From Alicycliphilus denitrificans K601 (GTDB taxonomy: Bacteria; Pseudomonadota; Gammaproteobacteria; Burkholderiales; Burkholderiaceae_C): DNA of 64,000 bases. Positions 24,781 to 33,313 of this stretch are shown here, piece after piece; position 1 is the first letter of the stretch, and every line of letters begins with the position of its first letter. A program made the position numbers and the translations under genes. Below the pieces are notes generated by a model. The model saw nothing but the letters and a program-made list of their open reading frames with translations, ran no database searches and had not been told where the DNA came from. The stretch lies in assembly GCF_000204645.1 (NCBI RefSeq), contig NC_015422.1, positions 3,179,001 through 3,243,000 on the forward strand. The letters are read 5' to 3'.

Positions 24781-25320
24781 TCAGATTTGGGCCACCAGGA
24801 CCTGACGCTTTTGGGTGTATTCCGACTCTGTCAGGAGGCCTTCATCGAAGAGTTCTTTCAGTTCCCGTAGGGACTCTTTGGCGCGTTGAGCAGGGGAAGC
24901 ATTCGGCGCATGCCGTTTTACCGTGTCCACGATGGCGGTCAGCATTTCTGCGAAGAGCGCCGCATTGGACTTCTTAGGTACGTTGGACCTAAAAACATAG
25001 GTGCCGTTGATCGTCATCAGGCTCTCTAGTCGGCCCTCTTGAAACTGGACATCCTTGACGTCGCTCAGCAGCACATGGAAAGGTGTCTCCATGATGTTGT
25101 GCACATGCAGGGCTGATCGGGTCAGAAGCAGGCCATCCTTCGCATTGCCAAAGACGGTGTTGTCGATCAATGCCAGTACATCGTCTGCACCGTCATTGCC
25201 ACCGAACTCGGAGATGGCATTTGCCAGCTTCTTGGGCGGTATGTGGGGATGGAAAAAGATCTTGTCGTCATGGACGCTGGACCGGTAGGTCGCGAGGATT
25301 TCTTGGATTTCTTCTTCCAT
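24781..25320 (-). CDS. PH-like/SHOCT domain protein
   Basis: 179-aa cytoplasmic protein. Residues about 60-130 (DGLLLTRSALHVHNIMETPFHVLLSDVKDVQFQEG) look like a bacterial PH-type fold. The last 35 residues (SLRELKELFDEGLLTESEYTQKRQVLVAQI) are a SHOCT motif, a short oligomerisation module. Upstream gene of a two-gene operon with a small membrane protein. I took the ATG at 25320; a GTG at 25332 is also possible. Its role is unknown; membrane signalling or stress response is a guess. Confidence 0.65.
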   Translation of the reverse strand: MEEEIQEILATYRSSVHDDKIFFHPHIPPKKLANAISEFGGNDGADDVLALIDNTVFGNAKDGLLLTRSALHVHNIMETPFHVLLSDVKDVQFQEGRLESLMTINGTYVFRSNVPKKSNAALFAEMLTAIVDTVKRHAPNASPAQRAKESLRELKELFDEGLLTESEYTQKRQVLVAQI

Positions 25321-25479
25321 TGCGTGGCTCACAGTTCGAGGCTGCGTTTTGTCAATGCAGGAGCCGCGTGTCTGAAGCGCATTCAGCCCCTCCCAAGCGC
25401 TGCTTCTTTCTGACTTGCTGGGTCTATATGTGAAGCAAACACCGTAGATGCAAATTTATCAGAAAAGCATCCTCACTCG

Positions 25480-25743
25480 GTGTCTGCCAAGCCCCAAGCA
25501 CCCACCTCGCTGCCCGATCCCAATAATCTTCGGGACGTGCTGGCCTATTGGATGCGCCTCAAGCGGGTGGAAAAGGGGTGGTCGCAAGAGCGGCTTGCGA
25601 TGGAGTGCGAACTGGATCGCACTTATGTGTCAGCGGTGGAACGATCCCGCTGGAATGTGTCGCTGTCGAACATCGAGCGCTTTGCGCAGGCGCTGGATGT
25701 GGAGCCTTGGATGTTGCTCAGGCCACCAAACGAGAGTGAGTGA
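25480..25743 (+). CDS. XRE-family helix-turn-helix regulator
   Basis: 87-aa Cro/C1-type regulator: LRDVLAYWMRLKRVEKGWSQERLAMECELDRTYVSAVERSRWNVSLSNIERFAQALDVEPWMLL. The HTH spans about residues 35-70, with no effector domain. The size and single domain resemble restriction-modification controller proteins, but no methylase or endonuclease is adjacent. It starts with GTG, is divergent from the SHOCT operon across 160 bases, and could control it. Convergent with the ApeA gene. Confidence 0.8.
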   Translation: MSAKPQAPTSLPDPNNLRDVLAYWMRLKRVEKGWSQERLAMECELDRTYVSAVERSRWNVSLSNIERFAQALDVEPWMLLRPPNESE

Positions 25744-25895
25744 GCTGGGCCGGTTCAGCTACTCGGCTTGAGACGGTGGCGAGGCGTCTGTTCTGCAGCG
25801 ATGGCGGAAGTTCGGCCCCGCTCCATGTAATGTCTGCAACGTTGAAGATGCCGCCAGCCGAGCGCCACACGGAGCTTAAGACGGATTTTTGAGTT

Positions 25896-27383
25896 TTATG
25901 CGCCTCTCGGGAGCAGCGCCTTGAGCTCCGCTAGATCTTCCGCATAGCTCACACGGTATCTTCCAAACGGGTGAGACATCGTCGTGTATCGACGAATGCA
26001 CTCATTGGAGTTCCATCCTGCGTCGATCAGATCAGACACTGCAAAGACAAATTCGAGAGTGTTCGTAAAAAATGTCACCGGACTCTCACCGGACTCGTAG
26101 TCCAGCTTGGGCTTCGTGCCATGGACATAGTAGTTGCGGCAATCCACGGCATGATCAGCGACGAGTTCCAAGTCGGGAAATAGATCTCCTACTTGTCGAG
26201 CGATGATCCGTACCCGGCTGCGAACTTTCCTTTTCAGGCTGAGCTTTCCGATCCGCCCCAACGCTCCAAGAACCGAGCTCCGGTCCTCTCCGTGAGGAAG
26301 GCTCCTGAAGAGCGCGCGGGCTTTATCGCGAGCCTCGGCAAGATCGTCTGGGGTGGGGTCGGGAGGCGGGAAAGCATTGTCCGGTAACAGGTCGAACATA
26401 TTTGCTGCACCCACTAGCCGATCTGGGTCGTAGCGCCGTTGAGAGGCGAAGCTGGTGGAATAGCGCAGGCGTGCGGTGCGCCATTCTTCGTTTCTTGCCA
26501 ACCACGCCGCTAAGACCTTGCTCATCTTCTCAGGCTCTCGCGACGGCCAGAAGGGCAGGTCAAACCAGCTGGTAGGCTCCCATTCATCCTCAGCGTCTCT
26601 GCGGGGTCCGAGAGGCCAGATGAGATCAAGCTGCTGCTGATGGACACCGTCATTCCCATCCAGTTCAACCTTGATGTTCTTTACGTTCTGTGGACGTCCC
26701 GCCGCGATCTCGACAAATCTAACCAAATCCAACACAGCTCGTAGGGCGTGCCTCACGGTAGTTGCAGTAGAGAAATCGATCGCCAGAACTACGTCGGCAT
26801 CAAGATGTATCCCGTCAGCTGACGAAGAGGGAACGACCAGCGTGTACCTCGCAGAGACCACACCTAATGATGTGACCGTGGAGAGAAGCTCCAGCTTGCC
26901 GTTGAAGTAAAAAATGTGCGGCAGTGCTCCAAGCTCTCCGACATACTTTCCGCCCTCTGTCTTCGACAGCTCTGCCAGATGCTCACGCGCATTGAAAATT
27001 TGGCCAAATACTCGAAAGTCGCCGAACAACGCCGTCGCGTCATCTAATGAAAAATGGATACTGGCGATCCGCTCTTCCTCGGACGTCACGTGCTTGTGAC
27101 CAATCAAGATGTAATGCGGAAACAGGTTGCCCACAAAGAAGTGATCATCACCACGAAAATGCTCTCCTGTACCAGCCATCGGTACGCAGTTGAGCAGGGA
27201 CACGTGCGTGGAATCAAGCAATCGCCCACAGACATCTCGCTTCGCAGACCAGTCAGGTTCAGAGCGAGAGAAAAGCTTCAGCCGCGAAGCTTGCCCGCGC
27301 AAATGCAGTTCGCCTGCCGCAGTCAACGATCCATCAAAGGAGAACTGCCCCGCAATGCATCGCTCGCTGTGCGCTTCTTTCAT
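25896..27383 (-). CDS. ApeA-type HEPN anti-phage protein
   Basis: 495-aa protein. The N-terminal region (GQFSFDGSLTAAGELHLRGQ ... SRLKLF) matches the ApeA N-terminal domain, and the C-terminal alpha-helical HEPN domain carries the RX4H RNase motif in CRNYYVHG (R416, H421). ApeA proteins act as single-gene abortive-infection systems, probably by RNA cleavage after phage sensing. It is monocistronic and leftward, with an ATG start. Length and layout fit the family. Activity is inferred from the family and the intact catalytic pair. Confidence 0.75.
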   Translation of the reverse strand: MKEAHSERCIAGQFSFDGSLTAAGELHLRGQASRLKLFSRSEPDWSAKRDVCGRLLDSTHVSLLNCVPMAGTGEHFRGDDHFFVGNLFPHYILIGHKHVTSEEERIASIHFSLDDATALFGDFRVFGQIFNAREHLAELSKTEGGKYVGELGALPHIFYFNGKLELLSTVTSLGVVSARYTLVVPSSSADGIHLDADVVLAIDFSTATTVRHALRAVLDLVRFVEIAAGRPQNVKNIKVELDGNDGVHQQQLDLIWPLGPRRDAEDEWEPTSWFDLPFWPSREPEKMSKVLAAWLARNEEWRTARLRYSTSFASQRRYDPDRLVGAANMFDLLPDNAFPPPDPTPDDLAEARDKARALFRSLPHGEDRSSVLGALGRIGKLSLKRKVRSRVRIIARQVGDLFPDLELVADHAVDCRNYYVHGTKPKLDYESGESPVTFFTNTLEFVFAVSDLIDAGWNSNECIRRYTTMSHPFGRYRVSYAEDLAELKALLPRGA

Positions 27384-27950
27384 TTAGTTCCTCCCTGCAG
27401 TTGGTCGAGCACTTGATTTAGGACACGATGCGTCTGCCCTCAAAGGCAACGCTGCCAACCCAAGTGATTGGGTGTTAGTGCCGATCCAATGTTGACCACC
27501 AGCTGGTCAGTTTTGCTTCGGCACTAGCAGTCGGCGGGATCGGCTGCGGCTTGCACCCCCATCCCACTTCTCGAGGGACTGGTCTGCGATGTGCAGAGGA
27601 TAGCGGCTCCACCCCCTGCGGCCAATTTCACCTTCTGCTTTCGCCCAATGGCTGAGCCTGGATGACAGAAAGCAGGCGCGCAGCAGACATTCAGCGGGCC
27701 ACGCCGACTGACTGCAGCCAGCCTCAAGCGGTCCGCACAGACAGTTCGAACTAGGCCATGCACAGCCCAGTAACGCAAGATTTCAGAACGTCGTCAAGCT
27801 TCACAGCTTGATGGCTGGCCCACGCAGCACTGCCGTAACGCCTTAAAACCATGCCCAAATGCGGCGCAGCAATGCAGGAGCCGGACGGGCAGGACGGAAT
27901 ACATAACGGGATGGTTTGTGCATAGCCTTCTCGGTGTCGATTTTTGCAAT
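27384..27950. other. Non-coding stretch between apeA and polB
   Basis: About 570 bases without a gene I can support. It must hold the leftward apeA promoter. Short frames on both strands lack ribosome-binding sites and recognisable sequence. The right margin contains the polB promoter region with a LexA box. Confidence 0.4.
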
Positions 27951-27970
27951 ACTGTACAAAACATCAGTAT
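27951..27970 (+). promoter_or_regulatory. LexA (SOS) box upstream of polB
   Basis: TACTGTACAAAACATCAGTA matches the gammaproteobacterial/betaproteobacterial LexA operator (TACTGT-N8-ACAGTA) with a single change in the core (TCAG for ACAG). It lies about 82 bases before the polB ATG. DNA polymerase II is SOS-induced in E. coli, which makes the placement meaningful. Confidence 0.65.
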
Positions 27971-28052
27971 CATGCGCAAGAGTGCTTCTTAGCTCTTAAC
28001 CTGTTCGCCCGAGGCATCAGAATTTGCGCGCCACCGTCCTTCGCTCCACCTG

Positions 28053-30449
28053 ATGTCATCAGCCCTCGCACCCATCGAACTCCGGGGCTTCCTCCTCACC
28101 CGCAACTGGCGCGATCTCCCAGACGGCACCGAGATTGAATACTGGCTGGCCACCGACGAGGGGCCCAAGAAGGTGCTTCTGACCCGGCAAACCTCGGTCG
28201 CCTTCCTGCCAGCCTGCCACCGGGCTGCAGCACAAGCTTCACTGGCGAGCCTGCAGGGCCTGGAGGTGAAGGAACTCGGTCTGAAGACGTTCGATCAGCA
28301 GCCCGTCCTCGGTATCTACGCCCGCAGATTCCGCGATCTGGGCAAGCTGGCGCGAGCACTCCAGCCACTGGGGCTCCCTCTGTACGAAGCCGATGTCCGC
28401 CCACACGACCGCTACCTCATGGAGCGGTTCATTACAGCCGGCGTTTTGGTGGAGGGAGGCCATCAGGAAGGCTCGACCATCATCGACGGCAGATTGAAGC
28501 CCGCGTCTGGTTGGCGCCCGGTGTTGAAGGTGGTGTCGCTGGACATCGAGACGAGTGCAACGGAGGATCTGTACTCCGTCGCACTGGATGGTGCGGGTGA
28601 TCGGGTGGTGTTCATGCTGGGGGAAGCACCAGAGTCTGTGTCGGCGCCAGCTGTGTCGCAGATGGACTTCAGGCTTGTGTACTGCTCAACTCGCAGGGCG
28701 ATGATCGAGCAGCTCAATGCCTGGTTTGCAGACCATGACCCGGATGTCATCGTCGGCTGGAGCGTGATCCAGTTCGATCTGCGGGTACTGCAGAAGACGG
28801 CCGATGCGAACTCCGTGCAACTGCTGCTCGGACGCGAGCGCCGCCCCATCGCTTGGCGTACGCACCCGGGGCGCCAGGGCTACCTTTTCGCACCCATGCC
28901 CGGACGCGTGGTTGTCGATGGCATCGAAGCACTGCGGGCGGGCATGTGGAGCTTCCCGTCTTTCAGCCTTGAAGCGGTCTCGCAAGCACTGCTGGGCGAG
29001 GGCAAGGAGATCGGAGACGCTTACGACAAGATGGCGGAGATCGAGCGGCGCTACCAGGAAGACAAGCCAGCGCTCGCCAGCTACAACATCCGCGACTGCG
29101 CGCTCGTCCTGCGCATCTTCGACAAACTGGAGCTGCTGTCATTCGTGCTGGAGCGAGCGCAGACGACGGGTTTGCAGATCGATCACTTCGGCGGCTCCAT
29201 CGCTGCGTTCAGCCACCACTACCTGCCACGCATGCACCGCCTGGGCTATGTGGCACCCAACGTGGGTGACATCGCGGCCAAGGCCTTTCCCGGCGGCTAT
29301 GTGATGGACTCCACGCCAGGCTTCTACGACTCCGTCGTGGTCCTGGACTACAAGAGTCTGTACCCCTCCATCATCCGGACCTTTCTGGTGGACCCCGTGG
29401 GTCTGGCAGAGGGAGAGAGCGCCGACGCACAGACCGGGTTGGTGCAAGGGCCGCAAGGCACGCTGTTCTCGCGCGAGAAGCACTGTCTGCCGGACATCGT
29501 GACCGCCCTGTCGAATGCCCGGGACGAGGCCAAGCGTGCGCGCAATCAGCCGCTGTCGCAGGCCCTGAAGCTGCTCATGAACTCCTTCGCCGGAGTGCTG
29601 GGCGCGTCCGAGTGCCGCTTCTTCAACCCGAAGCTGGTGTCCGCCGTCACCCTGCGCGGCCACGAGGTGATGAAACTCACCCGGACGTTCGTGGAGCAGC
29701 GCGGATACCAGGTCATCTACGGAGACACCGACTCCATCTTCATCTGGCTCAAACGCACCTATCCCAATACGGAGGCGCACGCCATTGCGGCCGGCCTGGT
29801 GCAGGAGATCAACGCCTGGTGGACCCGCAAGCTGCGAGAAGAGCAGCAGCTGGAGAACTTCCTCGAGATCGAGTTCGACACCCACTACGCCAAGTTCTTC
29901 ATGCCCACTATCCGAGGATCGGATGTCGGCAGCAAGAAGCGCTACGCCGGCCTGAGCGTCGATGAAGCGGGGCAGGAAGAGATGGTCTATCGCGGGCTGG
30001 AGATGGCCCGCAGCGACTGGACCCCATTGGCACGCCAGTTCCAGGAGGGCTTGCTGTCACGCATCTTCCACGGCGAGCCCTATCGGGACTTCGTGGCCGA
30101 CTATGCGCGGTCCATGCTGGATGGCCAGATGGATGCGCTGCTCGTCTACCGAAAACGCCTGCGCCACCGGCTCGATGCCTACGAGGTCAATGTGCCGCCC
30201 CAGGTGCGCGCGGCGCGCATCGCTGATGCACACAACGCGAAGTTGAACCGTCCTCAGCAGTACCAGCGTGGTGGCTGGATCGAGTACGTGATGGCGCAAA
30301 GCGGCCCCGAACCTCTGGAGGCCCGGCATTCGCGTATTGACTATGAGCACTACCTCGTCAAACAACTCCAGCCCATTGCCGATGCGATTCTCCAGCCATT
30401 GGGAGACAGCTTTGTGGCATTGACGAGTGCGCAGACGGTGCTTTTCTAG
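28053..30449 (+). CDS. polB: Family-B DNA polymerase (Pol II-like)
   Basis: 798-aa replicative/repair polymerase with proofreading. Exonuclease motif I is SLDIETSA (D164, E166), and motif III is YNIRDCALV (Y344, D348). Polymerase motif A is LDYKSLYPSIIR (432-439), motif B is KLLMNSFAGVLG (K506), and motif C is YGDTDSIF (556-561). All catalytic residues are present and length fits E. coli PolB. The gene is island-borne and preceded by a LexA box, so damage-induced. No good Shine-Dalgarno precedes the ATG. It probably assists island replication or translesion synthesis together with the YqaJ module. Confidence 0.9.
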   Translation: MSSALAPIELRGFLLTRNWRDLPDGTEIEYWLATDEGPKKVLLTRQTSVAFLPACHRAAAQASLASLQGLEVKELGLKTFDQQPVLGIYARRFRDLGKLARALQPLGLPLYEADVRPHDRYLMERFITAGVLVEGGHQEGSTIIDGRLKPASGWRPVLKVVSLDIETSATEDLYSVALDGAGDRVVFMLGEAPESVSAPAVSQMDFRLVYCSTRRAMIEQLNAWFADHDPDVIVGWSVIQFDLRVLQKTADANSVQLLLGRERRPIAWRTHPGRQGYLFAPMPGRVVVDGIEALRAGMWSFPSFSLEAVSQALLGEGKEIGDAYDKMAEIERRYQEDKPALASYNIRDCALVLRIFDKLELLSFVLERAQTTGLQIDHFGGSIAAFSHHYLPRMHRLGYVAPNVGDIAAKAFPGGYVMDSTPGFYDSVVVLDYKSLYPSIIRTFLVDPVGLAEGESADAQTGLVQGPQGTLFSREKHCLPDIVTALSNARDEAKRARNQPLSQALKLLMNSFAGVLGASECRFFNPKLVSAVTLRGHEVMKLTRTFVEQRGYQVIYGDTDSIFIWLKRTYPNTEAHAIAAGLVQEINAWWTRKLREEQQLENFLEIEFDTHYAKFFMPTIRGSDVGSKKRYAGLSVDEAGQEEMVYRGLEMARSDWTPLARQFQEGLLSRIFHGEPYRDFVADYARSMLDGQMDALLVYRKRLRHRLDAYEVNVPPQVRAARIADAHNAKLNRPQQYQRGGWIEYVMAQSGPEPLEARHSRIDYEHYLVKQLQPIADAILQPLGDSFVALTSAQTVLF

Positions 30450-30571
30450 GGGCGCCTCACCCGCCAGCCGTGAATACGGCTGGCGGGGATGGGAGAGGAA
30501 TTCCCTATTTGGGACAGTGGGTGATTAGTGCCCTGCGACCATTCCACCTCAGTCTCTTCGGAGCCAGTCCA

Positions 30572-31249
30572 TTAGCCCCTGCTGGCGCCATACCCGTGGT
30601 GCCCCGCCCCATACTGCTTCGTCCTTGCCTTGCACAGATAGCTTGCCCGATGAAAGAGCGCAGCAAATGACTCGGGATCATCGCGCAGGATCATGTACCA
30701 CGGATTCTTCGGAAAGTGCACCAGAGTCTTGGCCCTCTCCACGCTTTCGCCCAAAGCACTGGCCCAGGCCTCCCATACCCGATGGGCCATGTTCACAGCC
30801 GAAGACTGGTAGCTGCCCAGGCAGTTGAAAGCATCCCCATTCAGGAGGAACAAGACATGGTAGTGAACCCTACCGCGTTCACCTACCTCCCTCACCCAGA
30901 AATAACGCACCTTGGTTTGATGAGTGTAGGAGGCTGTCTTGGAGGCCACCGCACGGTTGTGCCGAATCTTGGCCTTGAATGATTCGATGAACCTTGACAC
31001 CACAGAGTTGCAGAACTCATCGTGACACCCCCCGGTTCCGGCAGGCAAATGCAGATCCACCCTGAAGGCAAAGACTCTTCGATACTGATGGGTTGCCTTG
31101 GCAAGCACCCCATGCAGTGCCCGCAGATACTCCTCAATCATGGGGTAGTACCCATTCATCACGGGCAGAGACTGGTACACCCCATCACTGTACAGGCGAT
31201 GATTCTTGTTTATCTCAAAATCACTGTAAAACACGTTCACCTCACACAA
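30572..31249 (-). CDS. Inovirus Gp2/YfjJ-like (YagK/YfjJ C-terminal domain) protein
   Basis: 225-aa protein of the YagK/YfjJ family found in P4-like islands and inoviruses and related to replication proteins. Family-like features are RRVFAFRVDLHLP, a RYFWVREVGERGRVHYHVLFLLNGDAF segment with an HYH pair, and YLCKARTKQY near the end. The role is probably DNA replication or its control in the island. The start is uncertain (TTG at 31249 or GTG at 31240). The dyad at 31306-31340 lies in its promoter region. Confidence 0.75.
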   Translation of the reverse strand: MCEVNVFYSDFEINKNHRLYSDGVYQSLPVMNGYYPMIEEYLRALHGVLAKATHQYRRVFAFRVDLHLPAGTGGCHDEFCNSVVSRFIESFKAKIRHNRAVASKTASYTHQTKVRYFWVREVGERGRVHYHVLFLLNGDAFNCLGSYQSSAVNMAHRVWEAWASALGESVERAKTLVHFPKNPWYMILRDDPESFAALFHRASYLCKARTKQYGAGHHGYGASRG

Positions 31250-31305
31250 GTGACCCCTTGCCTGAATGGTGGCCGATGTATGTGCTGTGCCTGGATGCTT
31301 TACCG

Positions 31306-31340
31306 GTATAGATTGCCCATAGCTCTATATCTGTCTATAC
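31306..31340. promoter_or_regulatory. Dyad GTATAGA-N21-TCTATAC upstream of the Gp2-like gene
   Basis: Seven-base inverted arms within an AT-rich patch about 60-90 bases before the Gp2-like start. A plausible operator for AlpA or the RHH-type island regulators; no protein can be assigned from the sequence. Confidence 0.35.
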
Positions 31341-31461
31341 TACCAATACCGAGGCAAGAACAGACCAAAACAGCAGCAACATCGGCACGCCAAAATAGGC
31401 AATCCCTGGGGTTATTGATAAAAACAAATGGCTAATCTGCTCTGGAAAAATGGGATTCGGC

Positions 31462-31644
31462 TTAAGAAGCCCGCGATTCCATTTTCTGACGCAGCCACTG
31501 GTCCACCTCCTCCTGGATCCAACCGACAGATTTGACGCCGAGCTTTATGGGCTTTGGGAAGATGCCCTTGCTCATGTACAGATACAACGTGGACCGTGGC
31601 AGTCCCGTCAATTCACTCACTGCAGGTAGTCGCAAGATACGCAT
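31462..31644 (-). CDS. AlpA-family excisionase/regulator
   Basis: 60-aa MerR-like winged HTH of the AlpA family: MRILRLPAVSELTGLPRSTLYLYMSKGIFPKPIKLGVKSVGWIQEEVDQWL. AlpA-type proteins of P4-like elements activate the integrase or act as excision factors. The start at 31644 gives the standard family length; an upstream in-frame start would add 27 unrelated residues. Co-directional with the Gp2-like gene, 212 bases upstream. Confidence 0.85.
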   Translation of the reverse strand: MRILRLPAVSELTGLPRSTLYLYMSKGIFPKPIKLGVKSVGWIQEEVDQWLRQKMESRAS

Positions 31645-32313
31645 GGCATTCACTCGAAGTAGTTTGTCCAACGCATGCGTCCCATAATGATTTTTTACAC
31701 TTGATGGCTCCGCATAGCCATACAACCACTATCGCGTCGTGCATGAACCCCTAAGCGTGCAACTTCCCGAAGGATCAAAACCGCATGATGCTGACGCGTT
31801 CTCAAATACGCTCAATACTGCAAAAACCCACCAACTGCCGTACAGCTGAGTTTCAAATGTGGCTTCTTCCATGACCAGATCAGGAAGACAGAATACCCCT
31901 CCAAAAGGCCGAACTGATAAGCCCTTTTATCAAGCGTGAGCAGATCCCTCGGGATCCAGCAGGGCATTGCCGGTATCTAGCATGCTGCACCATAGTTTTA
32001 GTATAGGAGCGTCTTCGCCGTTGTCTCCGCATTGTGGGGTCGGCAGTGGCGCTCACATACGATGCGGCGGTGGCCTCCAAGCACCTTCAATGAGGGGAGC
32101 GGCACTCGTCGCTTGGAATGCGTTCGCTAGTGGGCAAGAGACCCCGATGAGCCACCGTGACCAGTGCTCTGGGAACAAGGCGTAACCCCAACGACGCTTA
32201 CCAAGCTAAGGAATTCACACCCAAAAGCATCTAGCAACCTATCTAGATGTGATCTATAATTCATCAAAGAAAAATCATCCACGTATCTACAGAATCTCTT
32301 CTGAAAATCTTGA
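31645..32313. other. Non-coding, AT-richer stretch between alpA and the orphan gene
   Basis: About 670 bases between divergent genes. It carries both promoters and short dispersed repeats but no gene or RNA I can name. Composition shifts towards AT near the right end, where the AT-rich orphan begins. Confidence 0.4.
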
Positions 32314-33240
32314 ATGCCAGTTAAAACAAACGATGAGCTTGCACGGATCATTGGCACACCCATTGAGTCAAGCAGAATTAACTCACTGCTATGGTTTGCG
32401 CTGGCGCAAAGCGATAAACAATTTATTGACATTCATTCGATATCCACATTCAATAGAGATGAGCTTGCCTCATTCATAAAAAACATTGGCAACCTTAGTG
32501 GAGGATGCCAATGGGCGCCAGTCAAATTAGTCCCCGATACACACTTAAGCTGGATTGAAGACAGCCAGCGCCAATCACACTGGTTAACTTATCAACTGGT
32601 CTTGCATATTTCAGCTTCCAAAGAAAAAGCCGCGCAAGCAGGAATGCATCATCAACCATTAACCAATCCATCCCCACCTCGCCACTTGACGGGAAGAAAT
32701 CTAAGCATTGCTTATTTAGACTTTTTTTCTGCACATTACTTTTCAACGATTGACGAAAAAATAAATTTCATTGAAAGTTTGCAATTAAGTTGGCAAAATC
32801 ACACCAAAACAGACCGGTATTTTTCATGGTTAAATAGGAACGATGCAAGTTCCAGAATTGAATTTTTCTGGGAGTGGCTAACAAAAAAGAATCCCGAAAT
32901 AACCCACAATCGACCGTTTTTCAAAACCTATGAAGGCGTATTGGAATTTTTTGATAACCCTGCATTTACCGAGTCAGCCAAAGAGCTTTTCAATAAAAAA
33001 GCCAACAATATGTGGGCTCAAAAACAGCGCAGAGAAAATTCCAAGAACAAGAGACAATGCAACTTTGTCCTCGCAGAGAAAACGATATCAAAGCTTGAAA
33101 AGCTCGCGGCAAAACATCACCTGACACGCACAGAAATAATCGAGCTAATCATCAATGCCGAAGCCGAAAAAGAAACATACATCCGTGAACGCCTCAGCCG
33201 TAGGCAATTGCTGCTGGGCTCACCCGAACCTACCGAATAA
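32314..33240 (+). CDS. AT-rich orphan protein with ribbon-helix-helix-like C-terminus
   Basis: 308-aa protein I do not recognise. Codons are strikingly AT-rich (Lys AAA, Asn AAT, Ile ATA/ATT) compared with all neighbours, a sign of foreign origin. The N-terminal 220 residues have no known domain. The last 60 (CNFVLAEKTISKLEKLAAKHHLTRTEIIELIINAEAEKE) read as a beta strand plus two helices, fitting a ribbon-helix-helix DNA-binding module. A perfect 16-bp terminator follows. It might be a partition, copy-control or regulatory protein of the island; that is inference. Confidence 0.6.
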   Translation: MPVKTNDELARIIGTPIESSRINSLLWFALAQSDKQFIDIHSISTFNRDELASFIKNIGNLSGGCQWAPVKLVPDTHLSWIEDSQRQSHWLTYQLVLHISASKEKAAQAGMHHQPLTNPSPPRHLTGRNLSIAYLDFFSAHYFSTIDEKINFIESLQLSWQNHTKTDRYFSWLNRNDASSRIEFFWEWLTKKNPEITHNRPFFKTYEGVLEFFDNPAFTESAKELFNKKANNMWAQKQRRENSKNKRQCNFVLAEKTISKLEKLAAKHHLTRTEIIELIINAEAEKETYIRERLSRRQLLLGSPEPTE

Positions 33241-33242
33241 AA

Positions 33243-33279
33243 AAAGCAGCCTGTGTCGTTGATCGACACAGGCTGCTTT
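33243..33279. terminator. Perfect 16-bp bidirectional terminator
   Basis: Inverted repeat with arms 33243-33258 and 33264-33279 (AAAGCAGCCTGTGTCG and its complement) around a 5-base loop, with A/T runs on both sides. It separates the orphan gene from the convergent integrase gene. Confidence 0.8.
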
Positions 33280-33313
33280 CAGTTTTAAAACACTTGTATT
33301 TTCTGCTGGCCGC

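Noticed and set aside
25480..25743. Restriction-modification controller protein
   Set aside because: Size and fold fit, but there is no methyltransferase or restriction gene next to it.
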